From Dehalococcoidia bacterium (lineage in GTDB: Bacteria > Chloroflexota > Dehalococcoidia > Tepidiformales > Tepidiformaceae), in contig JADZEI010000001.1 in the NCBI GenBank assembly GCA_020850615.1, forward strand, positions 1 to 64,000: 64,000 bases of DNA, given 5' to 3'. The notes below the pieces were generated by a model. It saw only the letters and a program-made list of their open reading frames with translations. It did no database searches and was not told the DNA's origin. Of this stretch, positions 9,545 through 19,032 are shown piece after piece (within the stretch, counting starts at the first letter, position 1; each line of letters starts with the position of its first letter). A program made the translations under genes and the position numbers.

Positions 9545-10924
9545 TCAGCGCGCCGGGCGGGGAGCTGCACCGAGACGGACGTAGAGCAGGCCCTCGCCGC
9601 TGCCGCTGTGATCGGCTTCGAACGTGGCGGCGGCGGTGAGCACCGCGTGCACGCGGGCGCTGTCGGCGATGGCGACGGCGCCGATTCGCTCCCAGGCGGG
9701 GACCTTCGCGTTCGCGAAGACGTCCGCGACCTTGCGGTCGATGCGGTGGTAGGTCATGCGGTCGCCGGGTGCGAGCGCGCGGAGGCGAAGGGCACCCTTC
9801 TGCGCGGAGGTGTCGATGGCGGCGACGGGCGCGTGCTCGGCGGCTTCGAGCGGTGAGGTCGAGACCTCCACGCGCCACGGCCCGGCGATGGTGACCCCGG
9901 GGACGTTGAGGACCTTGCCCTCGAAGGGTTCCGCCTCCATGACCGGGCCGATGCGGGCGCGGCCGGACGAGACCTGGATGGCGGCATCGCCGAAGGAGAC
10001 GATGCCCGACCCGGCGGCGAGGACGTCGCGGAGGTCGTTGACGCGGGTGCGGTTCACCTCCGGCTGGAGGTGGTAGAACGCGGCTTCGCGATCGAGGACG
10101 AGGGTGAGGGCTTCGTTCGGCAGGGCGGCGAGGGCGCGCGCCTGGAAGATGGCGCCGACCGGGCCGCGGAGCTCGGGCTGGACGGTGTGGGACTGGCGCT
10201 CGATGCCCGCGAAGACCTGGCGGGCGCTCTCGGCGAGCCCGATGAGCGAACCACGGACCGAGGGGTTCACGTCTTCGAGGTGGGGCAAGAGCTCGTGCCG
10301 GACGCGGTTCCGGGCGAGCGTGACGTCGTCGTTCGAGGCGTCCTGGAGCGGCTCGATGCCGGCGCCGGCGCAGATGGCACGCGTCTCTTCGCGGGTGAGC
10401 GGGAGGAGCGGCCGGACGAGCCGCTGGGCGGTGGCGCCGGGCACGGGCGCGGACGGCAGCATGCCGCGGATGCCGCGGACGCCGGAGCCGCGCAGCACGC
10501 GCATCAGCACGGTCTCGGCCTGGTCGTCGGCGGTGTGGCCGGTGGCGATGCAGTCGACGCGCTTCTCCGCGGCGACGAAGCCGAGGAACTGGTAGCGCAT
10601 CTTGCGGGCGGTGTCTTCGAGGCTGGCCTTCTGCTGGCGGGCAACACCGGCCACGTCGCCTTCGCCGCTGAGGAACGGCAGCTCCAGGCGCGAAGCGAGG
10701 TCGCTCACCCACTGCAGGTCGGCAACGGAATCGGGCCGGAGCTGGTGGTCGAAGTGGGCGACGATGATGTCGTAGCCGAACCGGGCGCGGAGCTCGTTCA
10801 GGATGAGGAGGCAGGCGACCGAATCGGGGCCGCCGGAGACGGCAACCATGACGAGCCGGGCACGCCGAAAGAGCGATTCCTGTTGCGCGAACCGGGCGAC
10901 ACGTGCGAGGAAGGCAGCGTTCAC
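9545..10924 (-). CDS. tilS: tRNA(Ile)-lysidine synthetase
   Basis: A 459-residue ATP-dependent enzyme that converts C34 of the AUA-reading tRNA-Ile to lysidine. The PP-loop SGGPDS is at residues 30-35, followed by VAHFDHQLRPDS, the ATGHTADDQAET segment and ARNRVRHELLP, all typical of TilS. The C-terminal part holds the TilS substrate-binding and C-terminal domains (ALAPGDRMTYHR, KVPAWER). I chose the GTG at 10922-10924, preceded by GAAAGG. The longer frame reaches back through the upstream gene without homology. It is the last gene of the minus-strand run that starts near 16363, 46 bp after the ftsB-like gene. Confidence 0.93.
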   Translation of the reverse strand: MNAAFLARVARFAQQESLFRRARLVMVAVSGGPDSVACLLILNELRARFGYDIIVAHFDHQLRPDSVADLQWVSDLASRLELPFLSGEGDVAGVARQQKASLEDTARKMRYQFLGFVAAEKRVDCIATGHTADDQAETVLMRVLRGSGVRGIRGMLPSAPVPGATAQRLVRPLLPLTREETRAICAGAGIEPLQDASNDDVTLARNRVRHELLPHLEDVNPSVRGSLIGLAESARQVFAGIERQSHTVQPELRGPVGAIFQARALAALPNEALTLVLDREAAFYHLQPEVNRTRVNDLRDVLAAGSGIVSFGDAAIQVSSGRARIGPVMEAEPFEGKVLNVPGVTIAGPWRVEVSTSPLEAAEHAPVAAIDTSAQKGALRLRALAPGDRMTYHRIDRKVADVFANAKVPAWERIGAVAIADSARVHAVLTAAATFEADHSGSGEGLLYVRLGAAPRPAR

Positions 10925-10970
10925 CGGTGCGCGGGGCCTTTCACCCGAACCCGCGGATTGGACCAGGAGA

Positions 10971-11327
10971 TCAGCGAGGGAAGAGGCGTTCCCACCAGTC
11001 CCCCTTCGGCAGTTCGCTGTTGTCTTCGACGGGCGGGCTGATGACGACGAACGGGATCTCGCCGGGGCGGACGTACCCGAGCTGACGGCGCGCCTCCTGT
11101 TCGACGTACTGGTCGGAGGAGACGTAGTCGCGGACGGCTTCGATGTAGGCCCTGCGGTCTTCGAGCGCGCGGAGGTCCTGTTCGGCTTCGAAGCGCTGCT
11201 CGGCGAGGCGGTGCGTATTGATGGCACCCATGAGCGCGGTGTACGCGAAATACCCGGCCAGCGCGAGACAGGCAAAGAAGAACAACCGGGGGCGTGACCG
11301 CGCGAGGAACCGCATAAGCAAGGTCAC
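10971..11327 (-). CDS. FtsB/DivIC-like septum formation initiator protein
   Basis: A 118-residue bitopic membrane protein. A short basic N terminus is followed by one TM segment (LFFFACLALAGYFAYTALMG, ~15-34), a coiled coil rich in Glu/Gln/Arg/Leu (~40-70) and the family ending YVEQEARRQLGYVRPGE. These features match the DivIC/FtsB family, which links FtsQ/DivIB and FtsL in the divisome. Its overlap (ATGA) with the upstream phosphatase gene and its place next to tilS recall the ftsB/divIC-tilS neighbourhood of Gram-positive bacteria. Confidence 0.88.
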   Translation of the reverse strand: MTLLMRFLARSRPRLFFFACLALAGYFAYTALMGAINTHRLAEQRFEAEQDLRALEDRRAYIEAVRDYVSSDQYVEQEARRQLGYVRPGEIPFVVISPPVEDNSELPKGDWWERLFPR

Positions 11328-11959
11328 AAACTACGAGTATTTACGTCGACATTCAAGGAATCGAGGTGACAACAATCGTTGATCGCCTGAACCGTCGCAC
11401 GCCCGTTCTGAAGGCGGAGCGTGCAGAGCGAGGCGACATCGACGGAGAAGGTGCGCCAGCGGCCGGGTTCGAGACCGAGGAGCTCGCAGATGAGCAGCTT
11501 GGTCACGAAGTTATGTGAAACGACGGCGACCGACTTCGCGTCCAGCGTGCGCAGCTCGGCAGCGAATAGGGCCAGGCGTGCGGCGACATCGCCGAGGCTT
11601 TCGCCGCCGGGCATGGGCATGTGGAGCCCGTCGTCGCCGGCCCAGACCTGCAGGAACTCGGCGTGCTCTTCGCGCATCTGGCGGAAGGTCATGCCTTCGG
11701 TGAGGCCGACGTCGAGCTCGAGGAGCTCGTCGCGCGGCTCGACGGCGATGCCGCGCTCGCCGCCGATGGCCTCGGCGAGGCGCCGGGCACGGGAGAGGGG
11801 GCTCGTGAAGATGCGGTCGAGCGGGACGCCGGCCATGCGGGCGGCGGCGGCGGCGGTCTGCTGCTCGCCGCGCTCGGTGAGGGCGACATCGAGCCGGCCG
11901 AGGCCGAGGCCGTCGCGGTTGTAGACCGTCTCGCCGTGGCGGAGGAGGTAGAGGTTCAT
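11324..11959 (-). CDS. Histidine phosphatase (phosphoglycerate mutase-like)
   Basis: A 211-residue member of the two-His phosphatase superfamily. The catalytic motif LLRHGETVYNRDG is at the N terminus (R7, H8, G9) and the second histidine is in VAVVSHNFVTKLL. The acidic residue region LLELDVGLTEG is present. In similar contexts such proteins act on phosphoglycerate, alpha-ribazole phosphate or other small phosphates. Specificity is not visible, though B12-linked genes (meaB, B12 subunit) further upstream in the same run make an alpha-ribazole phosphatase (CobC-like) role conceivable. It overlaps both neighbours by 4 bp. Confidence 0.85.
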   Translation of the reverse strand: MNLYLLRHGETVYNRDGLGLGRLDVALTERGEQQTAAAAARMAGVPLDRIFTSPLSRARRLAEAIGGERGIAVEPRDELLELDVGLTEGMTFRQMREEHAEFLQVWAGDDGLHMPMPGGESLGDVAARLALFAAELRTLDAKSVAVVSHNFVTKLLICELLGLEPGRWRTFSVDVASLCTLRLQNGRATVQAINDCCHLDSLNVDVNTRSL

Positions 11960-12450
11960 GCGCCGTCACCACCGGCATCGAGCGGGGCCCAGAGGCGCTG
12001 GATGAAGGGTGCGAACCCGACGGCCTGCCAGAACCGCGCGGCGGAGTCGTCGTGCGAGAGGACGACCATCTCAAGGTGGTTGACGCCGTCCTGCTTCGCC
12101 GCCCAGCCCTTCACGCTCTCGACGAGGCTGCGGGCGATCCCGCTGCGCCTGTGCCGGGGGTCGACGTAGAGGTAGCCGACCGTGACGTGGCGTTCGGGCA
12201 GCCGGTCGGGCTGGTTCTGCTCGACGGCGCCGGTGATGAACCCCGCAACCTGGCCCCCGGACTCCGCGACGAATGCGACCGACGCCGGGCGGTCCATCAC
12301 TTCGCGCACGGCGACGGCGAATTCGCCCTCGGTCACGGGGACGAGGACGATGCGCGAATCGAGGGATGCGTTGTGCTGGCGCATCTCCTGCCAGGCGCGG
12401 TACATGCCGGGGATGTCCTCGGCGGTCACGTGACGGATGTGAGCGGTCAC
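11956..12450 (-). CDS. GNAT family N-acetyltransferase
   Basis: A 164-residue acetyltransferase. It begins with beta1/alpha1 (IRHVTAEDIPGMYRAWQEM). The acetyl-CoA-binding motif A is GYLYVDPRHRRSGIARSLVESV (R-x-x-G-I-A) and the C-terminal beta5/6 region is DSAARFWQAVGF. The acceptor substrate is unknown. It sits between the phosphatase and the DUF2344 gene with 4-bp overlaps on both sides, which suggests one polycistronic message. Confidence 0.87.
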   Translation of the reverse strand: MTAHIRHVTAEDIPGMYRAWQEMRQHNASLDSRIVLVPVTEGEFAVAVREVMDRPASVAFVAESGGQVAGFITGAVEQNQPDRLPERHVTVGYLYVDPRHRRSGIARSLVESVKGWAAKQDGVNHLEMVVLSHDDSAARFWQAVGFAPFIQRLWAPLDAGGDGA

Positions 12451-13133
12451 TGGAATCGTCCCTTTCGGCGCCAGGCGTCGCGCGCCGGCGAAGGTTCATC
12501 GAGCACAAGGCCGGTGCGGGCGATGCTGCCCGGATCCACGCCCGGGAGCATGGCGGCGAGCACCTGTTCGGGGCGCGCGGTCATCTCGGCGTCGGCGCGG
12601 AGGCGCATGCGGAGGCGCGACCCGCCGTCGAGCTGCTCGGCGACCATGGTTGCCACGCCGGTGCGGAGGTCGTAGGTCCGCGTCTTCTCCTTCTTCTCCT
12701 CGGTCCAGGGGATCGACTCGCGGGCGAGGAGGGCGGCGACGGCTTCGGCGGCGGCCGCGAGCGGCGTGCAGGGCAGGTCGACCGTGTAGTCGGCCCAGAG
12801 GAGCAGCGACTGCGGCGCGGGGGCGTTCGGCGCGATCTCGGTGGCGTCGACGAGGCGGAGGTCCGCAGAGGTCTCGGCGGCGAGCCGGGCGCGGAAGTCG
12901 TCGAGCGGCACGCGCTCGTCGAGGGTCACATCCATGACCTCGGCCTCGGAGGTGAACCCGAGGGGCAGGGGGGAGGCGAAGGCGAGCTTCGGGTGAGGGG
13001 TGAAGCCCTGCGAATAGGACAGCGGCAGGCCCGCGCGGCGGATGGCGCGTTCCCAGTAGCGCAGCACGTCCAGGTGCGAGATGTAGCGGACGCGGTCGCC
13101 CTTGCGGAACCAGACGCGGAATCGCTGGGTCAT
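12447..13133 (-). CDS. DUF2344 / TIGR03936 family radical SAM-associated protein
   Basis: A 228-residue protein beginning MTQRFRVWFRKGDRVRYISH, with the family-defining SHLDVLRYWERAIRRAGLPL and SQGFTPHPKLAFASPLPLG motifs. In many bacteria this family is encoded next to, or fused to, the B12-binding radical SAM protein TIGR03960. Here that partner is encoded at 63035 on the other strand, 50 kb away. The biochemical role of the family is not established as far as I know. The stop overlaps the GNAT start by 4 bp, and the gene begins 4 bp after the unknown gene at 13138. Confidence 0.87.
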   Translation of the reverse strand: MTQRFRVWFRKGDRVRYISHLDVLRYWERAIRRAGLPLSYSQGFTPHPKLAFASPLPLGFTSEAEVMDVTLDERVPLDDFRARLAAETSADLRLVDATEIAPNAPAPQSLLLWADYTVDLPCTPLAAAAEAVAALLARESIPWTEEKKEKTRTYDLRTGVATMVAEQLDGGSRLRMRLRADAEMTARPEQVLAAMLPGVDPGSIARTGLVLDEPSPARDAWRRKGRFQ

Positions 13134-13137
13134 CGGG

Positions 13138-13875
13138 CTACGCCGGGACCCGTACGGAATGCTTCAGCAGTGCCGCCTGCTCGTCCGCGAGGAGTGCGAG
13201 CGGCGGGTCCCTCCAGCCGAATCGTTCGAAGAAGAAGACAGCAGCTTCCCGCGCGAGGCGCGCGGATTCCCCAACGAGCGTCACGACCGAACCTTCCCAT
13301 CGGAAGTCGAGGCGCGGTGCGGTCGCGCGATAGAGGCTGGTCCATGGTCGGTTCCGATCCGCCGACATCAGCACCCGGTCCGCTACGTTGACAAGCGAGA
13401 TCTCAACTACGCAGCCGGGACCAAATCCGAGACGTGTCGCCAGCCTGGCAGCGAATTCAGCGACCTCGGTGGTTGTGTAGAGGCAGTTCACGAAGTCCAG
13501 GTAGCCGCCCGGCTCGAAACAACCCTGGACCAGCCGGTCCATCCGTTGCCGCGCAAGCTCACCGGGCTCGTGGTCCTCATCGAAGAGGAACCGGTGGACG
13601 AACAGCCCGCTCTGGTACATCCGCCAGTACTCCACGTGTCCCATGAAGTCCACCCAGGACTCGACGAAGTCGTTTCCCGGCCCGGTGTTCTTGTCGTCGA
13701 CGTGCGGGTAATCCCAGCCGCGAAGCATCACGACCGACGCGGCGACGGCCGTCCACAACGACGAGAGCTGTTCGATCCTGCGCTGCTTGAAGTCCGCCGG
13801 GCGGATGACGACCTCCCAGTGCGGGCGGCTCCTGACGGTGTCCTTCACCGCAGCCAAAGGTACGTCGGGCGTCAT
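13138..13875 (-). CDS. Uncharacterised protein paired with an AlbA_2 protein
   Basis: A 245-residue soluble protein that I do not recognise. It is rich in aromatic residues (EYWRMYQSGLFVHRFLFDEDHE, WVDFMGHVEYW) and has no signal peptide, membrane segment or known catalytic motif. Its start overlaps the stop of the AlbA_2 gene by 4 bp (ATGA at 13872-13875), so the two are probably translationally coupled and act together. Its codon use is visibly less extreme in GC than that of tilS or meaB, which hints at later acquisition into the surrounding housekeeping run. The general look (N-terminal charged part, helical middle, beta-rich C terminus) resembles unknown partners of DNA-binding AlbA_2 proteins, but this is inference. 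Confidence 0.6.
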   Translation of the reverse strand: MTPDVPLAAVKDTVRSRPHWEVVIRPADFKQRRIEQLSSLWTAVAASVVMLRGWDYPHVDDKNTGPGNDFVESWVDFMGHVEYWRMYQSGLFVHRFLFDEDHEPGELARQRMDRLVQGCFEPGGYLDFVNCLYTTTEVAEFAARLATRLGFGPGCVVEISLVNVADRVLMSADRNRPWTSLYRATAPRLDFRWEGSVVTLVGESARLAREAAVFFFERFGWRDPPLALLADEQAALLKHSVRVPA

Positions 13876-14468
13876 GAGCTTCCCTCGATCTGCTGACGGA
13901 ATGCCTGTTCGGCAGTTCCCTGCGCTGCGCTCCCGACATCGAGACCGCCACGAGCAGCTCGCTGTATGAACCGCTGGACCCCTTTGTCCGTCGCGAGCTC
14001 GATAAGTTCCCGCATGTCCTGGGCCGTACGCACCAGCGTTGTCTCCGGCATGCGATAGGAGCGCAAGTAGATGCCACCCTGCCGCAGCACGCCATCGGCC
14101 GACGCTCGCTGGCAGATCACCGGCACATCGCGAAACTCCTCCACGCCGATGACCATCTGAGTCGTGCCGGCATAAATCACTTGCCGGAGCCCGAGTTCCA
14201 CGTAGGGATCCGCGTAGCGGTTCACGAAGGCGCTCACGGCGTCGATGTCATACGTCGCGAGGTCTTCGGGGGTGATGCCTGTGGCACCAGCGGCGGTCAT
14301 ACCAATGATGATAACGCCGCCATCCTCCTTGTTGGCCATCGCCAGGATCGTCCTGGTGATCCTGGTTTCGTTCCCCAGCCAGGGAATCGATGCCTTGAAC
14401 TCAACGCCGCGGCTTTCCTGGCCGATGCGGATGATCTCGGCGAGCGTCGCGTCGTCGAGATTCGGCAT
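13872..14468 (-). CDS. AlbA_2 (Schlafen-type) putative nucleic-acid-binding domain protein
   Basis: A 198-residue protein. The first ~150 residues match the AlbA_2 (Schlafen AlbA_2) fold: EIIRIGQESRGVEFKASIPW (E..EFK motif), ITRTILAMANKEDGGVIIIGM (A-N-x-x-GG) and the later GGIYLRSYRMPETT strand with its R-S motif. This domain occurs in transcriptional regulators and defence-linked nucleases. A helical C terminus of ~50 residues follows. It lies 3 bp after meaB and overlaps the unknown gene at 13138 by 4 bp. Its partner gene and its placement suggest a two-gene module inserted into a metabolic operon; the function is unknown. Confidence 0.75.
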   Translation of the reverse strand: MPNLDDATLAEIIRIGQESRGVEFKASIPWLGNETRITRTILAMANKEDGGVIIIGMTAAGATGITPEDLATYDIDAVSAFVNRYADPYVELGLRQVIYAGTTQMVIGVEEFRDVPVICQRASADGVLRQGGIYLRSYRMPETTLVRTAQDMRELIELATDKGVQRFIQRAARGGLDVGSAAQGTAEQAFRQQIEGSS

Positions 14469-14471
14469 CGC

Positions 14472-15407
<936 letters not shown>

Positions 15408-15408
15408 G

Positions 15409-15816
15409 CTACTTCGTCACGTTCTCGTAGACGAACTTCACGATGTCCTGGGTGTTGGTGCCGGGCCGGAAGATCGCCTTGAAGCCGAGGTCCTCGAGGG
15501 CCTTCGTGTCCTCTTCCGGGATGATGCCGCCGCAGAAGAGGACGACATCGTCGACGCCGCGGTTCTTGAGCTCGGCGACGATGCGCGGGAAGAGCTCGAG
15601 GTGGGCGCCGGAGAGGATGCTCAGGCCGACGACATCGACGTCTTCCTGGAGGGCGGCTTCGGCGATCATCTGGGGCGTCTGGCGGATGCCGGTATAGATG
15701 ACCTCGCAGCCGCCGTCGCGGAGGGCGCGGGCGACGACCTTGGCGCCGCGGTCGTGGCCGTCGAGGCCGGGCTTGGCGATGAGGACGCGGATCTTCGTAG
15801 CAGCTGGGCTCGTCAT
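15409..15816 (-). CDS. Cobalamin-binding subunit/domain of methylmalonyl-CoA mutase
   Basis: A 135-residue stand-alone B12-binding Rossmann domain. The cobalamin motif is complete: [14 protein letters not shown] (H21 is the lower axial ligand of the DxHxxG motif), [11 protein letters not shown] and the GG of [12 protein letters not shown]. This is the size of the small subunit of two-part methylmalonyl-CoA mutases, in which the ~550-residue catalytic subunit lacks the B12 domain. That is exactly the subunit found at 24555. Directly followed by meaB (1-bp gap). Together they isomerise (R)-methylmalonyl-CoA to succinyl-CoA. Confidence 0.93.
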   Translation of the reverse strand: MTSPAATKIRVLIAKPGLDGHDRGAKVVARALRDGGCEVIYTGIRQTPQMIAEAALQEDVDVVGLSILSGAHLELFPRIVAELKNRGVDDVVLFCGGIIPEEDTKALEDLGFKAIFRPGTNTQDIVKFVYENVTK

Positions 15817-15832
15817 CTTCTACTCACAAGGG

Positions 15833-15853
15833 CCGCCCGGGTTGGCCGGGCGG
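15833..15853 (-). terminator. GC-rich hairpin after the VOC gene (weak terminator or attenuator)
   Basis: On the minus strand CCGCCCGG-CCAAC-CCGGGCGG forms an 8-bp stem with a 5-nt loop, followed by CCCTTGT. It lies between the VOC gene (stop at 15884) and the B12 subunit gene (start at 15816). The U-tract is poor, so it may reduce rather than stop read-through. Confidence 0.4.
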
Positions 15854-15883
15854 GTTATCGTCGTGCGGGGATTCTACCGCGAA

Positions 15884-16363
15884 TCAGGCGTTGGCGAAGC
15901 GGGTGAAGGCGTCGACCACTTCGGGCGGGGCCTGGACGAGCTCGACGAGCACGCCGCCGGCCGCGATCGGGGTCTCTTCGCTGCCCTTGGGGTGGACGAA
16001 GCAGACATCGAAGCCCGAGGCGCCCTTGCGGATGCCGCCGGGGGTGAAGCGCACGCCCTTCGCGGTCATCCAGTCGACGGCGGCGTGGAGGTCGTCGATC
16101 CAGAGGCCGATGTGGTTGAGGGTCGGGTTGTGGACAGCGGGCTTCTTCTCAGCGTCGATCGGCTGCATGAGGTCGAATTCGACCTTGAAGGGGCCAGAGC
16201 CGGCGACGGCGATGTCCTCGTCGACGTTCTCGGATTCGGCCTTGTAGTTGCCGGTGAGCGAGAGGCCGAGGATGTCGAGCCAGAAGGGCTTGAAGTCGTC
16301 CTTATTGAGGGCGCCGAGGGCGACCTGCTGGACGCCGAGGACGCGGAAGGGGCGGTCGGACAT
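15884..16363 (-). CDS. VOC family protein, methylmalonyl-CoA epimerase-like
   Basis: A 159-residue vicinal-oxygen-chelate protein. The start is the ATG at 16361-16363 (MSDRPFRVLGVQQVALG), because the longer frame extends into non-homologous DNA. Two beta-alpha-beta-beta-beta modules are visible: VQQVALGALNKDDFKPFWLDILGL and, later, LNHIGLWIDDLHAAVDWMTAKGVRF, ending with VLVELVQAP, which is typical of methylmalonyl-CoA/glyoxalase-type enzymes (His and Glu metal ligands). Its place upstream of the mutase B12 subunit and meaB supports an epimerase role that makes (R)-methylmalonyl-CoA. A second VOC protein beside the large subunit (26747) is a competing candidate. Confidence 0.75.
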   Translation of the reverse strand: MSDRPFRVLGVQQVALGALNKDDFKPFWLDILGLSLTGNYKAESENVDEDIAVAGSGPFKVEFDLMQPIDAEKKPAVHNPTLNHIGLWIDDLHAAVDWMTAKGVRFTPGGIRKGASGFDVCFVHPKGSEETPIAAGGVLVELVQAPPEVVDAFTRFANA

Positions 16364-16434
16364 GGGTTGGGTGGTTCCTCCGGGAGCAGTGGGGCCAAGC
16401 GTACGCGCCGAATGGGATTCGGGCGAAGGGACGC

Positions 16435-16462
16435 GATTGCCGAACGCCGATTGCCGACTGGC
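16435..16462. repeat. Heptad tandem repeat (GATTGCC-type, 4 units)
   Basis: Four consecutive 7-bp units: GATTGCC, GAACGCC, GATTGCC, GACTGGC. It lies in the intergenic space between the VOC and beta-propeller genes. It shares only its 7-bp period and GG-N5 format (read on the minus strand GGCAATC, GGCGTTC) with the other heptad loci at 19115, 19252, 24420, 62855 and 62920. Confidence 0.7.
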
Positions 16463-16526
16463 ATTTCGGTCGAGGCGGGGGGAGTGGTGTGGTAGGGTTG
16501 CGGTGCCCCAGCCGGCGGAGGCCACT

Positions 16527-17714
16527 ATGCGTTTCGCAGCATTGCCCGTTTTTATCCTCGTGATCGCCCTTCTTGGCGGTGGGGCGGCCGCACAGGACTT
16601 CGAACCCGTAACGCGCTTGACCGTGCCGATGCTCGCGGCGGACAGCGCCGGGGAGACGCCGCCCGCCGGGGCCTGGACCGTGACGTTCCGCGAGGGGAAC
16701 TACGTGCTCGTCGCGGCGGACGAGGAGCTCGTGGTCGCGGCGACGGCGCCGGTGTTTCCGCAATTCACCGAGGGGCACCGGGCGCTGGTGGCGCTGGACC
16801 CGGCCGATGGCAGCGAGCGGTGGCGGCTGGAGCTGGCGTGCGCACCTTTCCAGCCGGTGCTGACGGATGCGGCCGTCCTGTACGTCTGCAGCGACGGGAG
16901 CGTGAACGCGGTGTCGCGCGAGGACGGGTCGCCGCTCTGGAGCGAGGACCCGGGGACGGCGCCCTACCTGCCGGTGGTCGCGGGCGGCCTCGTGCTGCTC
17001 GGGGACGCCGACCCGGAGGACGACTACGGGCTCGACGGCTCGGACCCGCCGCGTCTTCTGATGGGCGTAGTGGTTGCGCTCGAGCTGGCGACCGGCGACG
17101 AGGCATGGCGCGTGGACACCGGGCGGGACAGTGTGTTCGTGACCGCCGATGGCCCGGTGACGTACCTGGGGACGCGCACCTGGACGGCGTGCGGCGAGCC
17201 CGGCGCGGACGACGAGCTCTGCAGCGGCGACGTGATCGCGGTCGAGACGGCGACGGGCGAGGAGCTCTGGCGGACGGCGACGGGGTGGGCGAGCGCGCCG
17301 GTGGTGCTGAGCCCGCACGGGCCGATCTCCGGCGGAGGTAACTACCTGTTCGGGCTGACCCCGGCAGGCGACGTGCGCTGGTTCACCGGTGTCCCGGGCG
17401 GCGGGACGTGGGAGTCGCCGCTGTTGATGGACGGCGTGGTCGTCGCGGGGACGAACGTGAACGCGATCCACGGGCTCGACGCCGACACGGGCGCGGTCGC
17501 GTGGACGCTCCCGTACTGCGACTGCGCCTACCGCGCCCAGCCGTACCTCGGCAGGGTACTCGTCGACGGCGCAGGCGGCCTGTTCGTCATCGAGCCGGGG
17601 AGCGCGCAGGTACCGTGGGGCATCGCGGCCGAGGACCTGTACCAGCCGGCGGTGGTGGGCGGCACGATCTACGCCGGCTCGCACGGGGCCGGGACGCTAA
17701 CGGTGTTCCGGTGA
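16527..17714 (+). CDS. Secreted PQQ-like beta-propeller protein
   Basis: A 395-residue exported protein. I chose the ATG at 16527 because GGAG precedes it at proper spacing and it opens a signal peptide (MRFAALPVFILVIALLGGGAAAQ, cleavage near AAA-QD). The rest is a series of PQQ-type blades: LVALDPADGSERWRLELA, VNAVSREDGSPLWSE, VVALELATGDEAWRVDTG, VIAVETATGEELWRTATG and IHGLDADTGAVAWTLPY. Unlike PQQ dehydrogenases it has no haem or clear catalytic site, so it is probably a scaffold or sensor in the periplasm/cell-wall zone. It is coupled to the next lipoprotein gene by a GTGA overlap. Confidence 0.82.
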   Translation: MRFAALPVFILVIALLGGGAAAQDFEPVTRLTVPMLAADSAGETPPAGAWTVTFREGNYVLVAADEELVVAATAPVFPQFTEGHRALVALDPADGSERWRLELACAPFQPVLTDAAVLYVCSDGSVNAVSREDGSPLWSEDPGTAPYLPVVAGGLVLLGDADPEDDYGLDGSDPPRLLMGVVVALELATGDEAWRVDTGRDSVFVTADGPVTYLGTRTWTACGEPGADDELCSGDVIAVETATGEELWRTATGWASAPVVLSPHGPISGGGNYLFGLTPAGDVRWFTGVPGGGTWESPLLMDGVVVAGTNVNAIHGLDADTGAVAWTLPYCDCAYRAQPYLGRVLVDGAGGLFVIEPGSAQVPWGIAAEDLYQPAVVGGTIYAGSHGAGTLTVFR

Positions 17715-18973
17715 GGTGCCGCCTGGTCGCGGCGGCGGTCGTCGCCGTGGCCGTGCTGTTCGCGGCCTGCGAGTCCGAGGAGCAGCCGTCCACGGGTGCG
17801 GATGACGCGACGGTGACGGTCGAGGACGCGATCGCGGCGATTTCGCAGCCCGGGATGGTGTTCTTCCTGGAGGCGCCGATCGAGGAGCCGGGCCAGGAGC
17901 TCGTCACGCGGCTCTGGTACGACCCCGGGTCCGCGCGTACGCGCACGGAAACGCACGACTTCGGCGTCCTGCAGAGCGCGGAGCTGGTCGACGCCACCCG
18001 AACCGTCTCGTACAGCTTCCGGGAAGGATTCCTGTTCGACCATCCGACGGGGCCGGTGCCCGCGGGGGCGCCCACCGCGGCGCTGGCGATGATCCCGCAT
18101 GTCGGGGCGTGGCTCCAGGCGGGGGCATCGCTGGTGGGCGAGACGGAGGTGGACGGTGTGCCCGTGTACCACGTGGCTGGGACGTACACCAACACCGAGC
18201 CCGGCGACGAAACGCCGGACGGCACCGAGTTCACGCTCGATGCGTACATCCGGGCGGATACGCTCTTGCCGGTGATGGTCCGGTACACGGCGCACTTCCC
18301 GGATGACCCTCCCGGGAGCATGGAGATGCGGTTCAGCCGGTCGGAGCTGGTGCCGCGCGATTCGCTGCCGGGCGACTTCTTCGACCTGGACGCGCTGGCG
18401 GCGAACGATGTGACGATCGACGAGGCGCTGGCGATCGCCGCCCGGCAGCCGTTCGCGACGTTCTGGCTCGGGCCGGAGCTCGCGGGCGAATGGACGCACC
18501 CCGGCGGCCAGACCTATGCGAAGCACGCGATCATGCGGGTACGGGTGCCCGGGACGCCCGATAGCGCGAGCGACCGCGTGTCGCTGGAATACGGACCGGG
18601 CATCGGCGTGGCGCCGGCGCTGTTGCAGCTCGACCAGGGGCCGGCGGGCACGTTCGAGCCGCTGCGGGCGAACGACCTCGCAGCGATTCGCGCGGCCGGG
18701 AACGTGCGCGAGGTGCCGGGTCTCGGGGGCTACGTGTACGTGCGGTACGTGGGGCGGGCGGACTGCAGCGACGCAGAAGCGCAGGCGAAGCCGGAGTGCC
18801 GCATGCCCGGGGTGACGCCGCATCGCGGGGTGGTGGTGGAGCGGGAGGGGACGGTGGTCCACCTCAGCACGACGGCGTTCGGCGAGACCGTGGGGGCGCC
18901 GCAGGATGAGAACCCGTTCGCGACGGACGAGGCGCTGATCGCGCTGGCCGGCCAGCTCGCGCGGATCCCGTAG
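17711..18973 (+). CDS. Lipoprotein, LolA/LppX-like fold suspected
   Basis: A 420-residue lipoprotein. It starts at GTG 17711, overlapping the upstream stop (GTGA), and has a signal VRCRLVAAAVVAVAVLFAAC with lipobox LFAAC followed by acidic residues. The N-terminal ~200 residues (FFLEAPIEEPGQELVTRLWYD, YHVAGTY, TLLPVMVRYTAHF) read like an LolA/LppX-type half-barrel with long beta strands, a fold used to carry lipids or hydrophobic ligands. The second half is unrecognised. It probably works with the beta-propeller protein made from the same transcript. Confidence 0.7.
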   Translation: MRCRLVAAAVVAVAVLFAACESEEQPSTGADDATVTVEDAIAAISQPGMVFFLEAPIEEPGQELVTRLWYDPGSARTRTETHDFGVLQSAELVDATRTVSYSFREGFLFDHPTGPVPAGAPTAALAMIPHVGAWLQAGASLVGETEVDGVPVYHVAGTYTNTEPGDETPDGTEFTLDAYIRADTLLPVMVRYTAHFPDDPPGSMEMRFSRSELVPRDSLPGDFFDLDALAANDVTIDEALAIAARQPFATFWLGPELAGEWTHPGGQTYAKHAIMRVRVPGTPDSASDRVSLEYGPGIGVAPALLQLDQGPAGTFEPLRANDLAAIRAAGNVREVPGLGGYVYVRYVGRADCSDAEAQAKPECRMPGVTPHRGVVVEREGTVVHLSTTAFGETVGAPQDENPFATDEALIALAGQLARIP

Positions 18974-19032
18974 CGTCGCGGGGCCGTTGCGGTTGTTTGG
19001 CGAGGCCGTGGGGCATAGACTGGTGCTCCGCC

